From contig AP018697.1 in the NCBI GenBank assembly GCA_004001285.1, positions 2,108,001 through 2,172,000 of the forward strand: 64,000 bases of DNA. The letters are read 5' to 3'. Positions 17,802 to 27,353 of the stretch are shown piece after piece. The position numbers were made by a program, and so were the translations under genes. Every line of letters starts with the position of its first letter. Position 1 is the first letter of the stretch. The notes beneath the pieces are model-generated. The model made no database searches. It saw only the letters and a list, made by a program, of their open reading frames with translations, and was not told where the DNA came from. The stretch is from Arthrobacter sp. MN05-02 (lineage in GTDB: Bacteria; Actinomycetota; Actinomycetes; Actinomycetales; Micrococcaceae).

Positions 17802-19007
17802 ATGGACATCCACCTGCGGCTGGCACGCTGGGTCCGCGCACACCCCGGGACGATCGACGCATGGCTCGCGCTGGGGATCTTCGTCCTCCTCGTCCTGCCG
17901 TTCGCGGCGAGCGGCGTGGAGGCGATGGGCCCGACCGTCGTCGTGTCCGTGGCCCTGGTGCTCCCCCTCGCGTGGCGCCGTTCGCACGTGGTGCTCTCTG
18001 CCACGGTCGTCGCGGGCGTCTCCGTGCTGCAGCTCGTCACCGGCATCGAACCGGTCCCCGCCCAGGTCGTCGTCCTCATCACGATCTACACCCTGGCCGC
18101 CTTCGGTCCACGGTGGGCGAGCCTCGGGGGCCTCGGTCTCGCCATCGCCGGGGCCGCCATCGGCCTCGTCCGGTACGGCGACCTGCTGGGCGTGAGCGGA
18201 AGCGATTCCGTGCTGACGACGGTGCCCCTGTTCCTGATCCTGCTGTTCTTCGTGGAGTCCCTCGCGCTCCTCGCCTGGACGATGGGCGACCTTGCCCGGT
18301 CCCGGCGGCTCACCTACCGTGCGCTCGAGGACCGGAACCGGCGGCTGGAGGTCGAGCGGCAGCAGGAGCGCGACCTCGCCGCGGCCGACGAGCGCAGCCA
18401 TATCGCCCGGGAGATGCACGACATCGTGGCGCATTCCCTGTCGGTGATCATCACGCAGGCCGACGGCGCACGATATGCGAGCGCGCAGGCGCCCGAACTC
18501 GCCGTCCGGACACTCGGTACCATCGCCGACACCGGGCGGGGATCGCTGCGCGAGATGCGGCGGCTGCTCGGCGTCCTCCGCGGTGACGAGAGCGCGTCCA
18601 CCCGGCCGCTCCCCACGCTCGACGACATCGACTCCCTCATCCAGTCGGTCCGCAGATCCGGTGTGCGGATCGACTGCCGCCGCATCGGGACGCCGCGCAG
18701 GCACCTGCCGCTCGGAGCCGAGCTCACGGCGTACCGGGTGGTGCAGGAATCGCTCACGAACGTGCTCAAGCACGCGGGCTCGGCCACGTCCACGGAGGTG
18801 TCGCTCGAGTACGGCCCGCGCGGACTCACCATCACGGTGGACGACGACGGGCGCGGGGCCGCTCCGGATCCTGCCACGGCGGGGGCGGGCCAGGGGATCG
18901 TCGGCATGACCGAGCGGGTCCGGCTCTACGACGGCACGGTCTCGGCCGCGCCGCGTACCGGGGGCGGCTACCGCGTGGAGGCGTTCATCCCGTACACGCA
19001 GGCCTAG
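17802..19007 (+). CDS. NarL-type sensor histidine kinase
   Basis: A 401-residue membrane sensor kinase. The N-terminal 165 residues contain about five hydrophobic segments (for example [52 protein letters not shown]) with almost no extracellular domain, as in intramembrane-sensing kinases. The HisKA_3 motif [14 protein letters not shown] carries the phosphorylated histidine near residue 206, and the HATPase has [20 protein letters not shown] and [11 protein letters not shown]. It starts 110 bases from divergent leuB and is followed by its response regulator and an ABC exporter, an order typical of antibiotic-peptide or envelope-stress systems. Confidence 0.93.
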   Translation: MDIHLRLARWVRAHPGTIDAWLALGIFVLLVLPFAASGVEAMGPTVVVSVALVLPLAWRRSHVVLSATVVAGVSVLQLVTGIEPVPAQVVVLITIYTLAAFGPRWASLGGLGLAIAGAAIGLVRYGDLLGVSGSDSVLTTVPLFLILLFFVESLALLAWTMGDLARSRRLTYRALEDRNRRLEVERQQERDLAAADERSHIAREMHDIVAHSLSVIITQADGARYASAQAPELAVRTLGTIADTGRGSLREMRRLLGVLRGDESASTRPLPTLDDIDSLIQSVRRSGVRIDCRRIGTPRRHLPLGAELTAYRVVQESLTNVLKHAGSATSTEVSLEYGPRGLTITVDDDGRGAAPDPATAGAGQGIVGMTERVRLYDGTVSAAPRTGGGYRVEAFIPYTQA

Positions 19008-19062
19008 GCTGGGCGTACCGCCCGGCAGCCCACCCAGGACAGCACAGGAGAGCGACACCACC

Positions 19063-19821
19063 GTGGACAGCACCGCCAGCAGCACCGCCCCGACCGGCAT
19101 CCCGTCGGCCGCCGACACCCCGCCTCCGATCCGCATCGCGATCGTGGACGACCAGCACCTGGTGCGGAGCGGCTTCGCCATGCTGATCAATTCGCAGCCC
19201 GACCTCGAGGTGGTCGCCGAGGCCGCGAACGGGGAGGAGGCGGTGAGGGCCCTCTCGACCACGCGCGCCGACGTCGTCCTGATGGACGTGCGCATGCCGG
19301 GCATGGACGGCATCGAGGCCACGCGCCGCATCCTCGCCGAGCACGTCCGCCGCGCACCCGCCGCGTCCGGCGGGGACGAGGGCCCGCGCATCGTGGTCCT
19401 GACGACCTTCGACCTCGACGAGTACGCCCTGTCCGCGATCCACGCCGGGGCGAGCGGTTTCCTGCTCAAGGACGCCCCACCCGAGGAACTGCTCGAGGCG
19501 GTCCGGACCGTGCACCGGGGGGACGCCGTCATCGCCCCGTCCACCACGCGCCGGCTGCTCGACCACGTGGCGCCGCTCCTGCGCCGGCCCTCGGCCACGC
19601 AGGACGCGCATGCCGCCGCGGTGGCGCGGCTGACGGCCCGCGAGCGCGAGGTGTTCGAGCTCATCGCCCAGGGGCTCTCCAACCCGGAGATCGCCCTGAA
19701 GCTGTTCCTCTCCGAGGCCACGGTGAAGACGCACGTGGGCCACATCCTCGCCAAGCTCGAGGCACGGGACCGCGTCCAGGCCGTCGTCATGGCCTACGAG
19801 ACGGGGATCGTCCGCCCCTGA
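19063..19821 (+). CDS. NarL/LuxR-type response regulator
   Basis: A 252-residue partner of the preceding kinase. The receiver domain begins near residue 22 with RIAIVDDQHLVRSG and has the phospho-acceptor Asp in VVLMDVRMPGMDG and the lysine of GFLLKDAPPEEL. The LuxR-type HTH at the C-terminus reads LTAREREVFELIAQGLSN and then ATVKTHVGHILAKL. Translation probably starts at GTG 19063, with AGGAGAGCG upstream. The first 20 residues are a Ser/Thr/Pro-rich extension. The gap of 55 bases to the kinase indicates one operon. It probably controls the ABC exporter immediately downstream. Confidence 0.94.
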   Translation: MDSTASSTAPTGIPSAADTPPPIRIAIVDDQHLVRSGFAMLINSQPDLEVVAEAANGEEAVRALSTTRADVVLMDVRMPGMDGIEATRRILAEHVRRAPAASGGDEGPRIVVLTTFDLDEYALSAIHAGASGFLLKDAPPEELLEAVRTVHRGDAVIAPSTTRRLLDHVAPLLRRPSATQDAHAAAVARLTAREREVFELIAQGLSNPEIALKLFLSEATVKTHVGHILAKLEARDRVQAVVMAYETGIVRP

Positions 19822-19974
19822 CGCCGCCCGGACGGCGAGGTGCCATCACGGGCGGCACCGTCGGCAGGTCGTAGTCCCCGGCCCGTGCCCCTCATCCCCC
19901 GGTATGACGAACTGCGCCGCATGCCCGGACCTGGCGCCGATCCGCAGGGCCCGGCGGATCCATAGCGTGGAGGC

Positions 19975-20760
19975 ATGACTACTTCTCTGCATCCCGCCGA
20001 CCCGACGGCGACCCCCGCGGACGGCTCCCCCGCGCCGGTAGCCGCCGTCTCCGCCAGGGGCGTCTCCAAGAGCTACGGGCGCGGCGAGACCGCCGTCCAC
20101 GCACTCCGCGACGTCTCACTCGACTTCGACCGGGGACACTTCACGGCCATCATGGGCCCGTCCGGCTCCGGCAAGTCGACCCTCATGCACTGCCTCGCCG
20201 GCCTCGACAGCATCGACGCCGGACGGCTCTGGATCGGCGGGACCGACATCACCGGGCTGCCCGACACCGCACTCACCCGGCTGCGCCGTGAGCGCGTCGG
20301 CTTCGTGTTCCAGGCCTTCAACCTCGTGCCGACCCTGACGGCGGAGCAGAACATCACCCTGCCGGTGGCCCTCGCCGGTGGCAGCGTGGACACCGCGTGG
20401 CTGCAGCAGATCTCGTCCTCGCTGGGACTGGCGGACCGGCTGTCCCATCGCCCCCACGAGCTCTCCGGCGGACAGCAGCAGAGGGTCGCCGTCGCCCGCG
20501 CCCTGCTGACGAGACCGGACGTGATCTTCGGCGACGAGCCCACGGGCAATCTCGACTCGACGACGGGCGCGGAGGTCCTGTCCCTCCTGAGGCGGAGCTG
20601 CCGTGAGATGGGCCAGAGCATCATCATGGTCACCCACGACCCGGTCGCGGCCTCCTACGCCGACCGGGTGGTCCTCCTCGAGGACGGCGCACTCGTCGGC
20701 GAACTCGAGCAGTCCACGCCCGAGGCCATCCTCGGCGCACTCGCGAAACTGGGGGCATAG
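19975..20760 (+). CDS. ABC transporter ATP-binding protein (MacB/LolD type)
   Basis: A 261-residue ATPase with Walker A GPSGSGKST near residue 63, the Q-loop in FVFQAFNLVPTLT, the signature ELSGGQQQRVAVARAL, Walker B VIFGDEPTGNLDS and the switch histidine in MVTHD. The VPTLTAEQN and PTGNLDS patterns are typical of ATPases that pair with FtsX-like permeases. Its stop is one base from the start of the permease gene, so the two are translationally coupled. The 150-base gap after the response regulator may contain a promoter controlled by it. Confidence 0.95.
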   Translation: MTTSLHPADPTATPADGSPAPVAAVSARGVSKSYGRGETAVHALRDVSLDFDRGHFTAIMGPSGSGKSTLMHCLAGLDSIDAGRLWIGGTDITGLPDTALTRLRRERVGFVFQAFNLVPTLTAEQNITLPVALAGGSVDTAWLQQISSSLGLADRLSHRPHELSGGQQQRVAVARALLTRPDVIFGDEPTGNLDSTTGAEVLSLLRRSCREMGQSIIMVTHDPVAASYADRVVLLEDGALVGELEQSTPEAILGALAKLGA

Positions 20761-20761
20761 C

Positions 20762-23320
20762 GTGCTGCAGGTAGCCCTGGCGCAGGTCCGCGTCCACGCA
20801 CGGCGCTTTCTCGCCGTCGGCCTCGCCGTGATGCTCGGCGTGGCCTTCCTCTCCGCGACCCTCATGGTCGGTGCGACGACGAGGGCGAGCCTCGGCGAGA
20901 GCATCGGCGCCTCCTATGCGAAGGCCGACCTCGTGGTGTCCGGGCAGGAGGGACCGGAGGTGCCCGCCGAGATCGCCGCGGAGCTCGCGTCCGTCCCGGG
21001 CGTGGACGTCGTCCACGGGCTCGAGCGCGCCTACACCCGGGTCACGACCGGGTCCGCCACCGGGCTCGCCGTCCTGACCGGGACGGCACCGGACCGGCTC
21101 GAGACCACGAGGGTGACGAAGGGCTCCTACCCTTCGGGACCGGGTGACGTGGCACTGGACGAGGCATCGGCGGCGCGTCTGGGCGTCGTCCCCGGTGACA
21201 CGCTCGCCGTGGAGTCCGGAGCCGCGCCCACCTCCCCGGGCCATGCGCTCACCGTCACGGGACTGACCGCGCCGAGTGTCGATCCCATGCTGTCCGGGGC
21301 GGCGCAGGTCCTCGCCCCTTCCGCCGTGGTGCGCGAGGTGAAGGAGGGTGAGGCGACCTACCGCACCGTCCAGCTCGCGCTGTCGCCCGGCGCCGATCCG
21401 GGGGCGGTCGCCTCGGCCGTCGCCGCTTCCCTCGCCGCGTCACCGACGGACGGGGCTTCGGACCTGGTGGTGCGGACCGCCGCCGAACAGACCCTCGCGG
21501 ATGTCGCGGCGCTCTCGGACGGCGGTGACTCGCTCACGGGGATCCTCCTCGCCTTCGCCGCCGTGGCCGTCCTCGTCGCCGGACTCGTCATCTCGAACAC
21601 GTTCTCGGTCCTGGTGGCGCAGCGAACGCGTGAACTGGCCCTGCTGCGCTGCATCGGCGCCGAGCGGCGTCAGGTCCGGGCATCGGTGCTGGCCGAGGGT
21701 GCCGTCGTGGGACTCGTGTCGTCGGTGCTCGGCGTCCTGCTCGCCGTCGGCGTGATGGCCGTCCTCGTGGGGCTCGCCCGCCGGACGGGGTTCGGGTCCT
21801 TCGCCGTCCTGGCCGTTCCGCCGTCGGCCGCGGTGATCGGCGTCTGTGTCGGGGTCCTGATGACGCTGATCGCGGCGCTCGTGCCGGCACGGGCGGCCAC
21901 ACGCGTCGCGCCCCTGGCCGCACTCCGCCCGTCGGAGCAGCCGACCACCGGGAGCGCGAGCGGCCGTGTCCGCCTCCTCACCGGCCTGGTGGCGGTGTGC
22001 GGCGGGGCGGCGCTCCTCCTCCTCGGCGCCGTATCGGTCGCGATCCTGCCGGCCGTGGCAGGAGGCGCGGTGTCCTTCCTCGGCATCATCCTCCTCGCCC
22101 CCTTCTTCGTTCCCGTGAGTGTGGCCGCCGTCGGGAGGATGGCCCGCCCGCTCGGGGTGCCCGGCACCCTCGCGTCCGTCAATGCCGTGCGCAATCCGGC
22201 GCGGACCACCGCCTCGTCGGCGGCACTGATGGTCGGCGTCACCCTCGTGACCATGATGATGGTTGGCGCGCAGACCGCCCGGACGTCCTTCGACCGCGAG
22301 CTGGACGAGAACTACGCCGTCGACCTGGAGGTCTCGGGGCTCGGTACTGCAGCCTCGGTGCCCGGTACGCGCGTCGACGCGTCCACGCTGCTGCAGGTCG
22401 ACGGCGTCCGGACCGCCGTCGAACTGACCCCGGTTCTGCTCACGAGCGCCGAGGACGGCGGGTCCCTGGTGTATGCCGCCGATCCGGCAGCGATCGCCGA
22501 CGTGCTCAGGGCACAGGGTGTCGCACTGACGGACGGCATGGTCCTGGCGCCCCAGGACTGGACCCAGGGCGAAGTGACCGTGGAGGGCGCGAAGGGTCCT
22601 GCCACCCTTCCCGTCACCCCGACCGATTCCACCTTCTTCCTGCCGCTCATCACCGCCGCGACCGCGGAGGCGCTCGGCAGCACCCCGGACGGCGCCTTGT
22701 CCGCGTACCTGGGAGCCGATGGAGCAGAGGACCCGGCGGACGTGCAGGGGTCCCTGTCCAGCTACGTCGGCTCGACCTTCTGGCTCGGGCTCGACGACGC
22801 ACGGGACGCCGCGACGGTAGCGGACGTCCAGTCGCGGATCGTCGCAGCCACCGGGGTCTCCGAGTACCAGGTCACCGGCGCAGCGGCCGAGCGTGCGGCC
22901 TACAACCAGATCATCGACGTGCTGCTGCTGATCGTGACGGCGCTGCTCGCCGTCGCCGTCCTGATCGCACTGATCGGGGTCGCCAACACGCTGTCCCTGT
23001 CCGTGCTGGAACGGCGCCGGGAGAACTCCCTCCTCCGTGCCCTCGGTCTCACCCGGGCCCAGCTGCGCGGGATGCTGGCGGTCGAGGCGGTGCTCGTCGC
23101 AGGGGTGGCGGGGCTCCTGGGCACCGGTCTCGGCGTCCTGTACGGCTGGCTCGGAGCACAGTCGGCGCTCGGCGGGATCGCGTCGGTCAGCCCGTCCGTG
23201 CCGGTCGGCCAGATCGCAGCGGTCCTCGCCGTGGCAGTCGCCGCGGGGCTGCTGGCCTCCGTGCTCCCCGCCCGTCGGGCAGCACGACTCTCGCCCGTCG
23301 CCGGACTCGCGATGGACTGA
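20762..23320 (+). CDS. ABC transporter permease with two FtsX domains
   Basis: An 852-residue membrane protein starting at GTG 20762. It has an N-terminal transmembrane helix (FLAVGLAVMLGVAFLSATL), a large extracytoplasmic MacB-like domain, then an FtsX block (AAVAVLVAGLVISNTFSVLVAQRTRELALLR). A second half repeats the plan, ending LALIRALG-type sequence RRENSLLRALGLTRAQLRG and final helices. About eight to ten helices are expected. This fused double-FtsX form is common in actinobacteria and works with the ATPase just upstream, exporting peptides, lipids or antibiotics. The upstream two-component system suggests induction by envelope stress. Confidence 0.92.
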   Translation: MLQVALAQVRVHARRFLAVGLAVMLGVAFLSATLMVGATTRASLGESIGASYAKADLVVSGQEGPEVPAEIAAELASVPGVDVVHGLERAYTRVTTGSATGLAVLTGTAPDRLETTRVTKGSYPSGPGDVALDEASAARLGVVPGDTLAVESGAAPTSPGHALTVTGLTAPSVDPMLSGAAQVLAPSAVVREVKEGEATYRTVQLALSPGADPGAVASAVAASLAASPTDGASDLVVRTAAEQTLADVAALSDGGDSLTGILLAFAAVAVLVAGLVISNTFSVLVAQRTRELALLRCIGAERRQVRASVLAEGAVVGLVSSVLGVLLAVGVMAVLVGLARRTGFGSFAVLAVPPSAAVIGVCVGVLMTLIAALVPARAATRVAPLAALRPSEQPTTGSASGRVRLLTGLVAVCGGAALLLLGAVSVAILPAVAGGAVSFLGIILLAPFFVPVSVAAVGRMARPLGVPGTLASVNAVRNPARTTASSAALMVGVTLVTMMMVGAQTARTSFDRELDENYAVDLEVSGLGTAASVPGTRVDASTLLQVDGVRTAVELTPVLLTSAEDGGSLVYAADPAAIADVLRAQGVALTDGMVLAPQDWTQGEVTVEGAKGPATLPVTPTDSTFFLPLITAATAEALGSTPDGALSAYLGADGAEDPADVQGSLSSYVGSTFWLGLDDARDAATVADVQSRIVAATGVSEYQVTGAAAERAAYNQIIDVLLLIVTALLAVAVLIALIGVANTLSLSVLERRRENSLLRALGLTRAQLRGMLAVEAVLVAGVAGLLGTGLGVLYGWLGAQSALGGIASVSPSVPVGQIAAVLAVAVAAGLLASVLPARRAARLSPVAGLAMD

Positions 23321-23397
23321 CCCCCGCACGGCGTCCTCGGTTCGCGCTGCGACCGGCATATATTGGGGACATCGCAGCAGTGGGTCGGAAGGACGTC

Positions 23398-25104
23398 GTG
23401 GGGCAGGACGAGACAGCAGGACATGGAGCGCTGGCCGTCATCGCCTCGCCGTCCCTGCAGGACTGCGGCGAACTCGAGGCACACCTCGTGGCGGGTGGCC
23501 TCTCGGCGCGGACCGTCACCGCCCCGGCGGACCTGCTGGAGGACGTCCTGGCGACCCACCCGGACGTGCTCCTCGTGGACCTGTCCATCGCGACCGCCTA
23601 CGCGGGCGCCCTGGGAGGCATCGTCGCGGAGCACCCGCACCTGGCCGGTCTTCCGGTGATCCTCCTGCTCCCCGAGGGCGACGGTGCGACGCTTCCGGCG
23701 GGCCTGGCGCCCTACGTGTCGGACGTGGTGTTCCGCCCGGTCAGACCCGCCGAACTGCTCCACAGGCTCACTGCCGCCATCGCACGACGGCGGCACCGTC
23801 AGGAGCAGCGTGCATCCTCGGCGCGCCTGCGGGAGGACATGAGGCGCATCTCCGCCCGGATCAGGGCCACGAACGATCCCGTGGTGATGGTGGACCAGTT
23901 CCTGCCCGCCGTCGGGCGGGCCCTCGGCGCGCACCACCTCGCGCTCCAGGTCTTCGACGACGATCGTGTCGCCGCCCGGAGCAGCACCTGGAGCAGCGGG
24001 AAGGGGACGGCGAAGGCGTCCATCACAGGTCCGTCACGCCTCCAGCAGGATCCTGCGCTCACTCTCGCCCTGAGACTGTGGGAGGACTCCGCCACCGCCG
24101 GTTTCCGTACCGGACCCACCGCGGATCCCGACGCCGTCCCCGAGGCCGGGGAGATCCCCACCCCCGGCTGGCTCCTCGACGCCCTCGGACGGGAGCGCAC
24201 GATCAGCGGAGTCGTCACGGCCCTCGGTGAGGGGGACACGCCCTTCGGGCTGCTCTGGATCGTCCGCGAGGACACCCCTCTCGTCTGGTCCTCCGTGGAG
24301 GGCGCCCTGACGCACCACGTCCTCGGCAACCTCGCCCACGGTCTGATCCAGGCGCAGCTCATCTCCCGCCAGCAGCAGGCCGTGCGCAAGCTGCGCGCCC
24401 TGAACCAGGCGAAGAGCGACTTCGTCGGAACCGTCAACCACGAACTGAGGACGCCGCTCGCGTCGATCGCCGGATATCTCGAGATGATCATCGACGGCGT
24501 GGGCGGGGAACTGCCGCCGGAGGCCAGCACCATGCTGCACGCGGTCGAACGCAACACCGCCAAGCTGAGCGAGTTGATCGAGAACATCTCGGCCCTCTCC
24601 TCCCGGGACACCGACGCTTCGGACTACGGGCCCGTGGACATCGTCCACCTCGTGTCCCAGCTCACGAGCCGCGCCGTGCTCCAGGCCGCGGCGGGAGGCA
24701 TCACCCTCGACTGCACCCTGCCCGACCACGCCGTCACCGTGTCCGGCGACCGCGACCAGCTCTCGGCGGCGATCGCCATCGTCCTGTCGAATGCGATCAA
24801 GTTCACGCAGGAGGACGGCAGCGTGGCCGTCGGACTGACCCTCGACCCGGGGCACGGGCACGTGGTCGTCCTGGTCAGGGACACGGGGATCGGCATCCCG
24901 CCGGACGACCTGCCGCACCTCTTCGACTCGTTCCACCGGGCCGCCAACTCCAACCAGGTGCTGCCGGGCGCCGGTGTGGGCCTGTCCATCGCCCGGAAGA
25001 CGTTCGAGGCACACCATGGAACCATCACGATCGAATCGAGCCTGGGCGCGGGAACGGCGGTCGCCATCACGCTACCGCTGCTGAATTCCGCTGCCGTAGG
25101 GTAA
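23398..25104 (+). CDS. soluble hybrid histidine kinase with degenerate receiver
   Basis: A 568-residue cytoplasmic kinase. Residues 10-130 resemble a receiver domain with VLLVDLS at the acceptor position. It lacks the usual acidic pair at its start and has FRPVRP where TKP is expected, so it is probably a pseudo-receiver. A GAF-like middle section follows. HisKA has the phospho-histidine in TVNHELRTPLASIAGYLEM near residue 345. The HATPase domain has LSNAIKFTQEDGSVAV, RDTGIGIPPDDLPHLFDSFHRA and GAGVGLSIARKT. GTG at 23398 was chosen because GGAAGGA lies immediately upstream; GTG at 23380 is possible. No response regulator is adjacent, so its partner is elsewhere. Confidence 0.88.
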   Translation: MGQDETAGHGALAVIASPSLQDCGELEAHLVAGGLSARTVTAPADLLEDVLATHPDVLLVDLSIATAYAGALGGIVAEHPHLAGLPVILLLPEGDGATLPAGLAPYVSDVVFRPVRPAELLHRLTAAIARRRHRQEQRASSARLREDMRRISARIRATNDPVVMVDQFLPAVGRALGAHHLALQVFDDDRVAARSSTWSSGKGTAKASITGPSRLQQDPALTLALRLWEDSATAGFRTGPTADPDAVPEAGEIPTPGWLLDALGRERTISGVVTALGEGDTPFGLLWIVREDTPLVWSSVEGALTHHVLGNLAHGLIQAQLISRQQQAVRKLRALNQAKSDFVGTVNHELRTPLASIAGYLEMIIDGVGGELPPEASTMLHAVERNTAKLSELIENISALSSRDTDASDYGPVDIVHLVSQLTSRAVLQAAAGGITLDCTLPDHAVTVSGDRDQLSAAIAIVLSNAIKFTQEDGSVAVGLTLDPGHGHVVVLVRDTGIGIPPDDLPHLFDSFHRAANSNQVLPGAGVGLSIARKTFEAHHGTITIESSLGAGTAVAITLPLLNSAAVG

Positions 25105-25135
25105 TGAGCCGGACACATCCTGGAAGGAACACCCC

Positions 25136-25675
25136 ATGACGCGCGCCGCGGACGGTATCCCGGTCCACCAACTGGACCTGGAGACGCTTCTGCCCTATCT
25201 CGACCTGCACCTCGTCGGCGCCACCAACGGCGTCCGGCTGTTCAGCGCAGCTCGGGTCTCCTGGGCCGGAACGCCCTACGAGGAGGACTTCTCCCGGCTG
25301 CGGGACGAGATCCGCGAGGAGCGTGCGTTCCTGAAGAGGCTGATCCGGGCACTGGGGCACCGCCCGGGCGTCGTCAAGATGGCCCTCGCCCGGGCCATGT
25401 CCGTCGTGGCGCAGCTGGATCCCCTCAATCCGCACAGACGCAGGGCGAGTACCGGCGCGCAGCTGGAACTCGAGGCCCTGCAGTCACTGCTCAGGGGGAA
25501 GGAGTCCCTCTGGTCCACACTCCTCGCGCTCTCGCCCGCGGCCGACGCCGCGCCGGGAGATGCCGTGCTGGACCGCCCCGTTCTGGAGCGTCTGCTCGTC
25601 GCGTCGAAGCGCCAGCAGGACACCGTGGCGCGCGTCATGACGGAGACTGCTGCAGCCAGGTTCCTCCGGGCCTGA
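25136..25675 (+). CDS. hypothetical helical protein
   Basis: I do not recognise this 179-residue protein. It is predicted mainly alpha-helical, with acidic and basic helices (RLRDEIREERAFLKRLIRAL, and LELEALQSLLRGKESLW) reminiscent of a four-helix bundle of the ferritin-like type, but no metal-binding E-x-x-H pattern is clear. It has no signal peptide or membrane helix. AGGAACACC provides the ribosome binding site. It follows the soluble kinase after 31 bases in the same direction, so it may be co-transcribed and possibly functionally linked to it. Confidence 0.75.
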   Translation: MTRAADGIPVHQLDLETLLPYLDLHLVGATNGVRLFSAARVSWAGTPYEEDFSRLRDEIREERAFLKRLIRALGHRPGVVKMALARAMSVVAQLDPLNPHRRRASTGAQLELEALQSLLRGKESLWSTLLALSPAADAAPGDAVLDRPVLERLLVASKRQQDTVARVMTETAAARFLRA

Positions 25676-25680
25676 CCCCG

Positions 25681-25729
25681 GCCCGGCTCAGGCCGGGCCA
25701 GGCCGGCTCGGGCCCCGACGCCGGGGCCC
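25681..25729. terminator. bidirectional terminator region, two GC hairpins
   Basis: Two successive perfect hairpins lie between convergent genes: GCCCGGC-TCAG-GCCGGGC (25681-25698), and GGGCCCCG with CGGGGCCC (25710-25729). They lack long T tracts but sit exactly where transcripts of the hypothetical gene and metG should end. Confidence 0.55.
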
Positions 25730-25736
25730 CGACGCC

Positions 25737-27308
25737 TCAGGCCTCGCCCGGCTCCTCGTACTTGGGGAACACGGGGGACGGTGCGGGAAGGTCCGTCCCT
25801 GGCTCGATCCGCCGGTCGAGCGCTGCGAAGCGGCGCAGCGCGTCGTCGTGCTCCGTCCCCTGCCCGAGCGCTGTCAGGATCCGCCCCGCGCTGCCGGGCA
25901 TCACCGGCTGGGCCAGGATCGCCACCACCCGGAGGACCTCCAGCGTCACGTACAGCACCGTGTTCATGCGCGCCGGGTCGGTCTTCCGGAGAACCCATGG
26001 CTGCTGGTCGGCGAAGTACGCGTTCGTGTCGCCGAGCACGGTCCACACGGCCTCGAGTGCCCGGGAGAACTCCTGCTTGTCGTAGGCCGCGCGGCTGGTC
26101 TCCAGCAGGGCGTGGGCCTGGTCGAGGATCGCAATGTCGGCGGACCCGAACTCCCCCGGCGCCGGCACCGCGCCGTCGCAGTTCTTGGCGACCATCGAGA
26201 GCGAGCGCTGGGCCAGGTTGCCGAAGTTGTTGGCGAGATCGGAGTTCATGCGTCCGACGACGGCCTCATGGCTGTAGGAGCCGTCCGCGCCGAACGGCAC
26301 CTCCCGGAGGAAGAAGCGCACGGAGTCCAGCCCGTACTGGTCCACCCAGTCGGCCGGTGCCACGGTGTTGCCGAGCGACTTCGACATCTTGACCCCGCGG
26401 TTGTGCAGGAAGCCGTGGATCATCACGCGCTTCGGCACCTCGATGCCGGCCGACATCAAGAAGGCGGGCCAGTAGATGGCGTGGAAGCGGGAGATGTCCT
26501 TGCCGATGACATGGACATCCGCGGGCCAGAACCTGCGGAAGCGCTCGGACTCGGTGTCGGGGAATCCGACACCGGTCAGGTAGTTGGTGAGCGCATCGAC
26601 CCAGACGTACATGACGTGCCGGGGATCGCCCGGGACCGGGACGCCCCAGTCGAAGGTGGTGCGGCTGATGGAGAGGTCCTCCAGGCCGCGCCGCACGAAA
26701 GAGATGACCTCGTTGAACCGAGGCTGCGGCGCACCGAACTCGGGCTGCGCCGCATACAGGTCGAGGAGCCTCTGCTGGTAGGCCGAGAGCCGGAAGAAGT
26801 AGCTCTCCTCCTCGGTCCAGGTGACCTCGGTGTCGGTCTCCTTCGCGTAGCGCACGCCGTCCTCGCGGACCTCCGTGTCGTCCTCCGCCCAGAAGGCCTC
26901 GTCCCGCACGGAGTACCAGCCGGCGTACTTGTCGAGGTAGATGTCCCCGTTGGCCTCCATCCGCTTCCAGATCTCGGTCGCGGCGGCGTAGTGGTCCTCG
27001 TCGGTGGTCCGGATGAACCGGTCGTAGGAGGTCCCGACGACGTCGTTCATCTCCTGGAACGCCAGCGCGTTGCGCGTGGCCAGGTCCCGGACCGGGATGC
27101 CCTCCCGGTCCGCCGCCTGCTGCATCTTCAGGCCGTGCTCGTCCGTGCCCGTCAGGTACATGACGTCGAACCCGTCGAGGCGCTTGAAGCGCGCCATGGC
27201 GTCGACGGCGATGGTCTCGTAGGCGTGCCCGATGTGCGGCACCCCGTTGGGGTAGGAGATGGCCGTGGTGATGTAGAACGAGGGCTTTGCGTCAGCTGCG
27301 GAGGTCAC
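25737..27308 (-). CDS. metG: methionyl-tRNA synthetase
   Basis: A 523-residue class I methionyl-tRNA synthetase. The HIGH motif is in [10 protein letters not shown] near residue 20 and KMSKSLGN near residue 308. Other landmarks are [27 protein letters not shown] and [12 protein letters not shown]. It belongs to the shorter type: the connective region around [11 protein letters not shown] has no four-cysteine zinc knuckle, and no C-terminal tRNA-binding dimer domain follows. It is convergent with the preceding hypothetical gene, with a terminator between them, and followed upstream by an acetamidase-family gene in the same direction. Confidence 0.97.
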   Translation of the reverse strand: MTSAADAKPSFYITTAISYPNGVPHIGHAYETIAVDAMARFKRLDGFDVMYLTGTDEHGLKMQQAADREGIPVRDLATRNALAFQEMNDVVGTSYDRFIRTTDEDHYAAATEIWKRMEANGDIYLDKYAGWYSVRDEAFWAEDDTEVREDGVRYAKETDTEVTWTEEESYFFRLSAYQQRLLDLYAAQPEFGAPQPRFNEVISFVRRGLEDLSISRTTFDWGVPVPGDPRHVMYVWVDALTNYLTGVGFPDTESERFRRFWPADVHVIGKDISRFHAIYWPAFLMSAGIEVPKRVMIHGFLHNRGVKMSKSLGNTVAPADWVDQYGLDSVRFFLREVPFGADGSYSHEAVVGRMNSDLANNFGNLAQRSLSMVAKNCDGAVPAPGEFGSADIAILDQAHALLETSRAAYDKQEFSRALEAVWTVLGDTNAYFADQQPWVLRKTDPARMNTVLYVTLEVLRVVAILAQPVMPGSAGRILTALGQGTEHDDALRRFAALDRRIEPGTDLPAPSPVFPKYEEPGEA

Positions 27309-27353
27309 CCTACGAAATTACCCCGGCCCGCACGGATTTGCCCAAGCGCGGCG

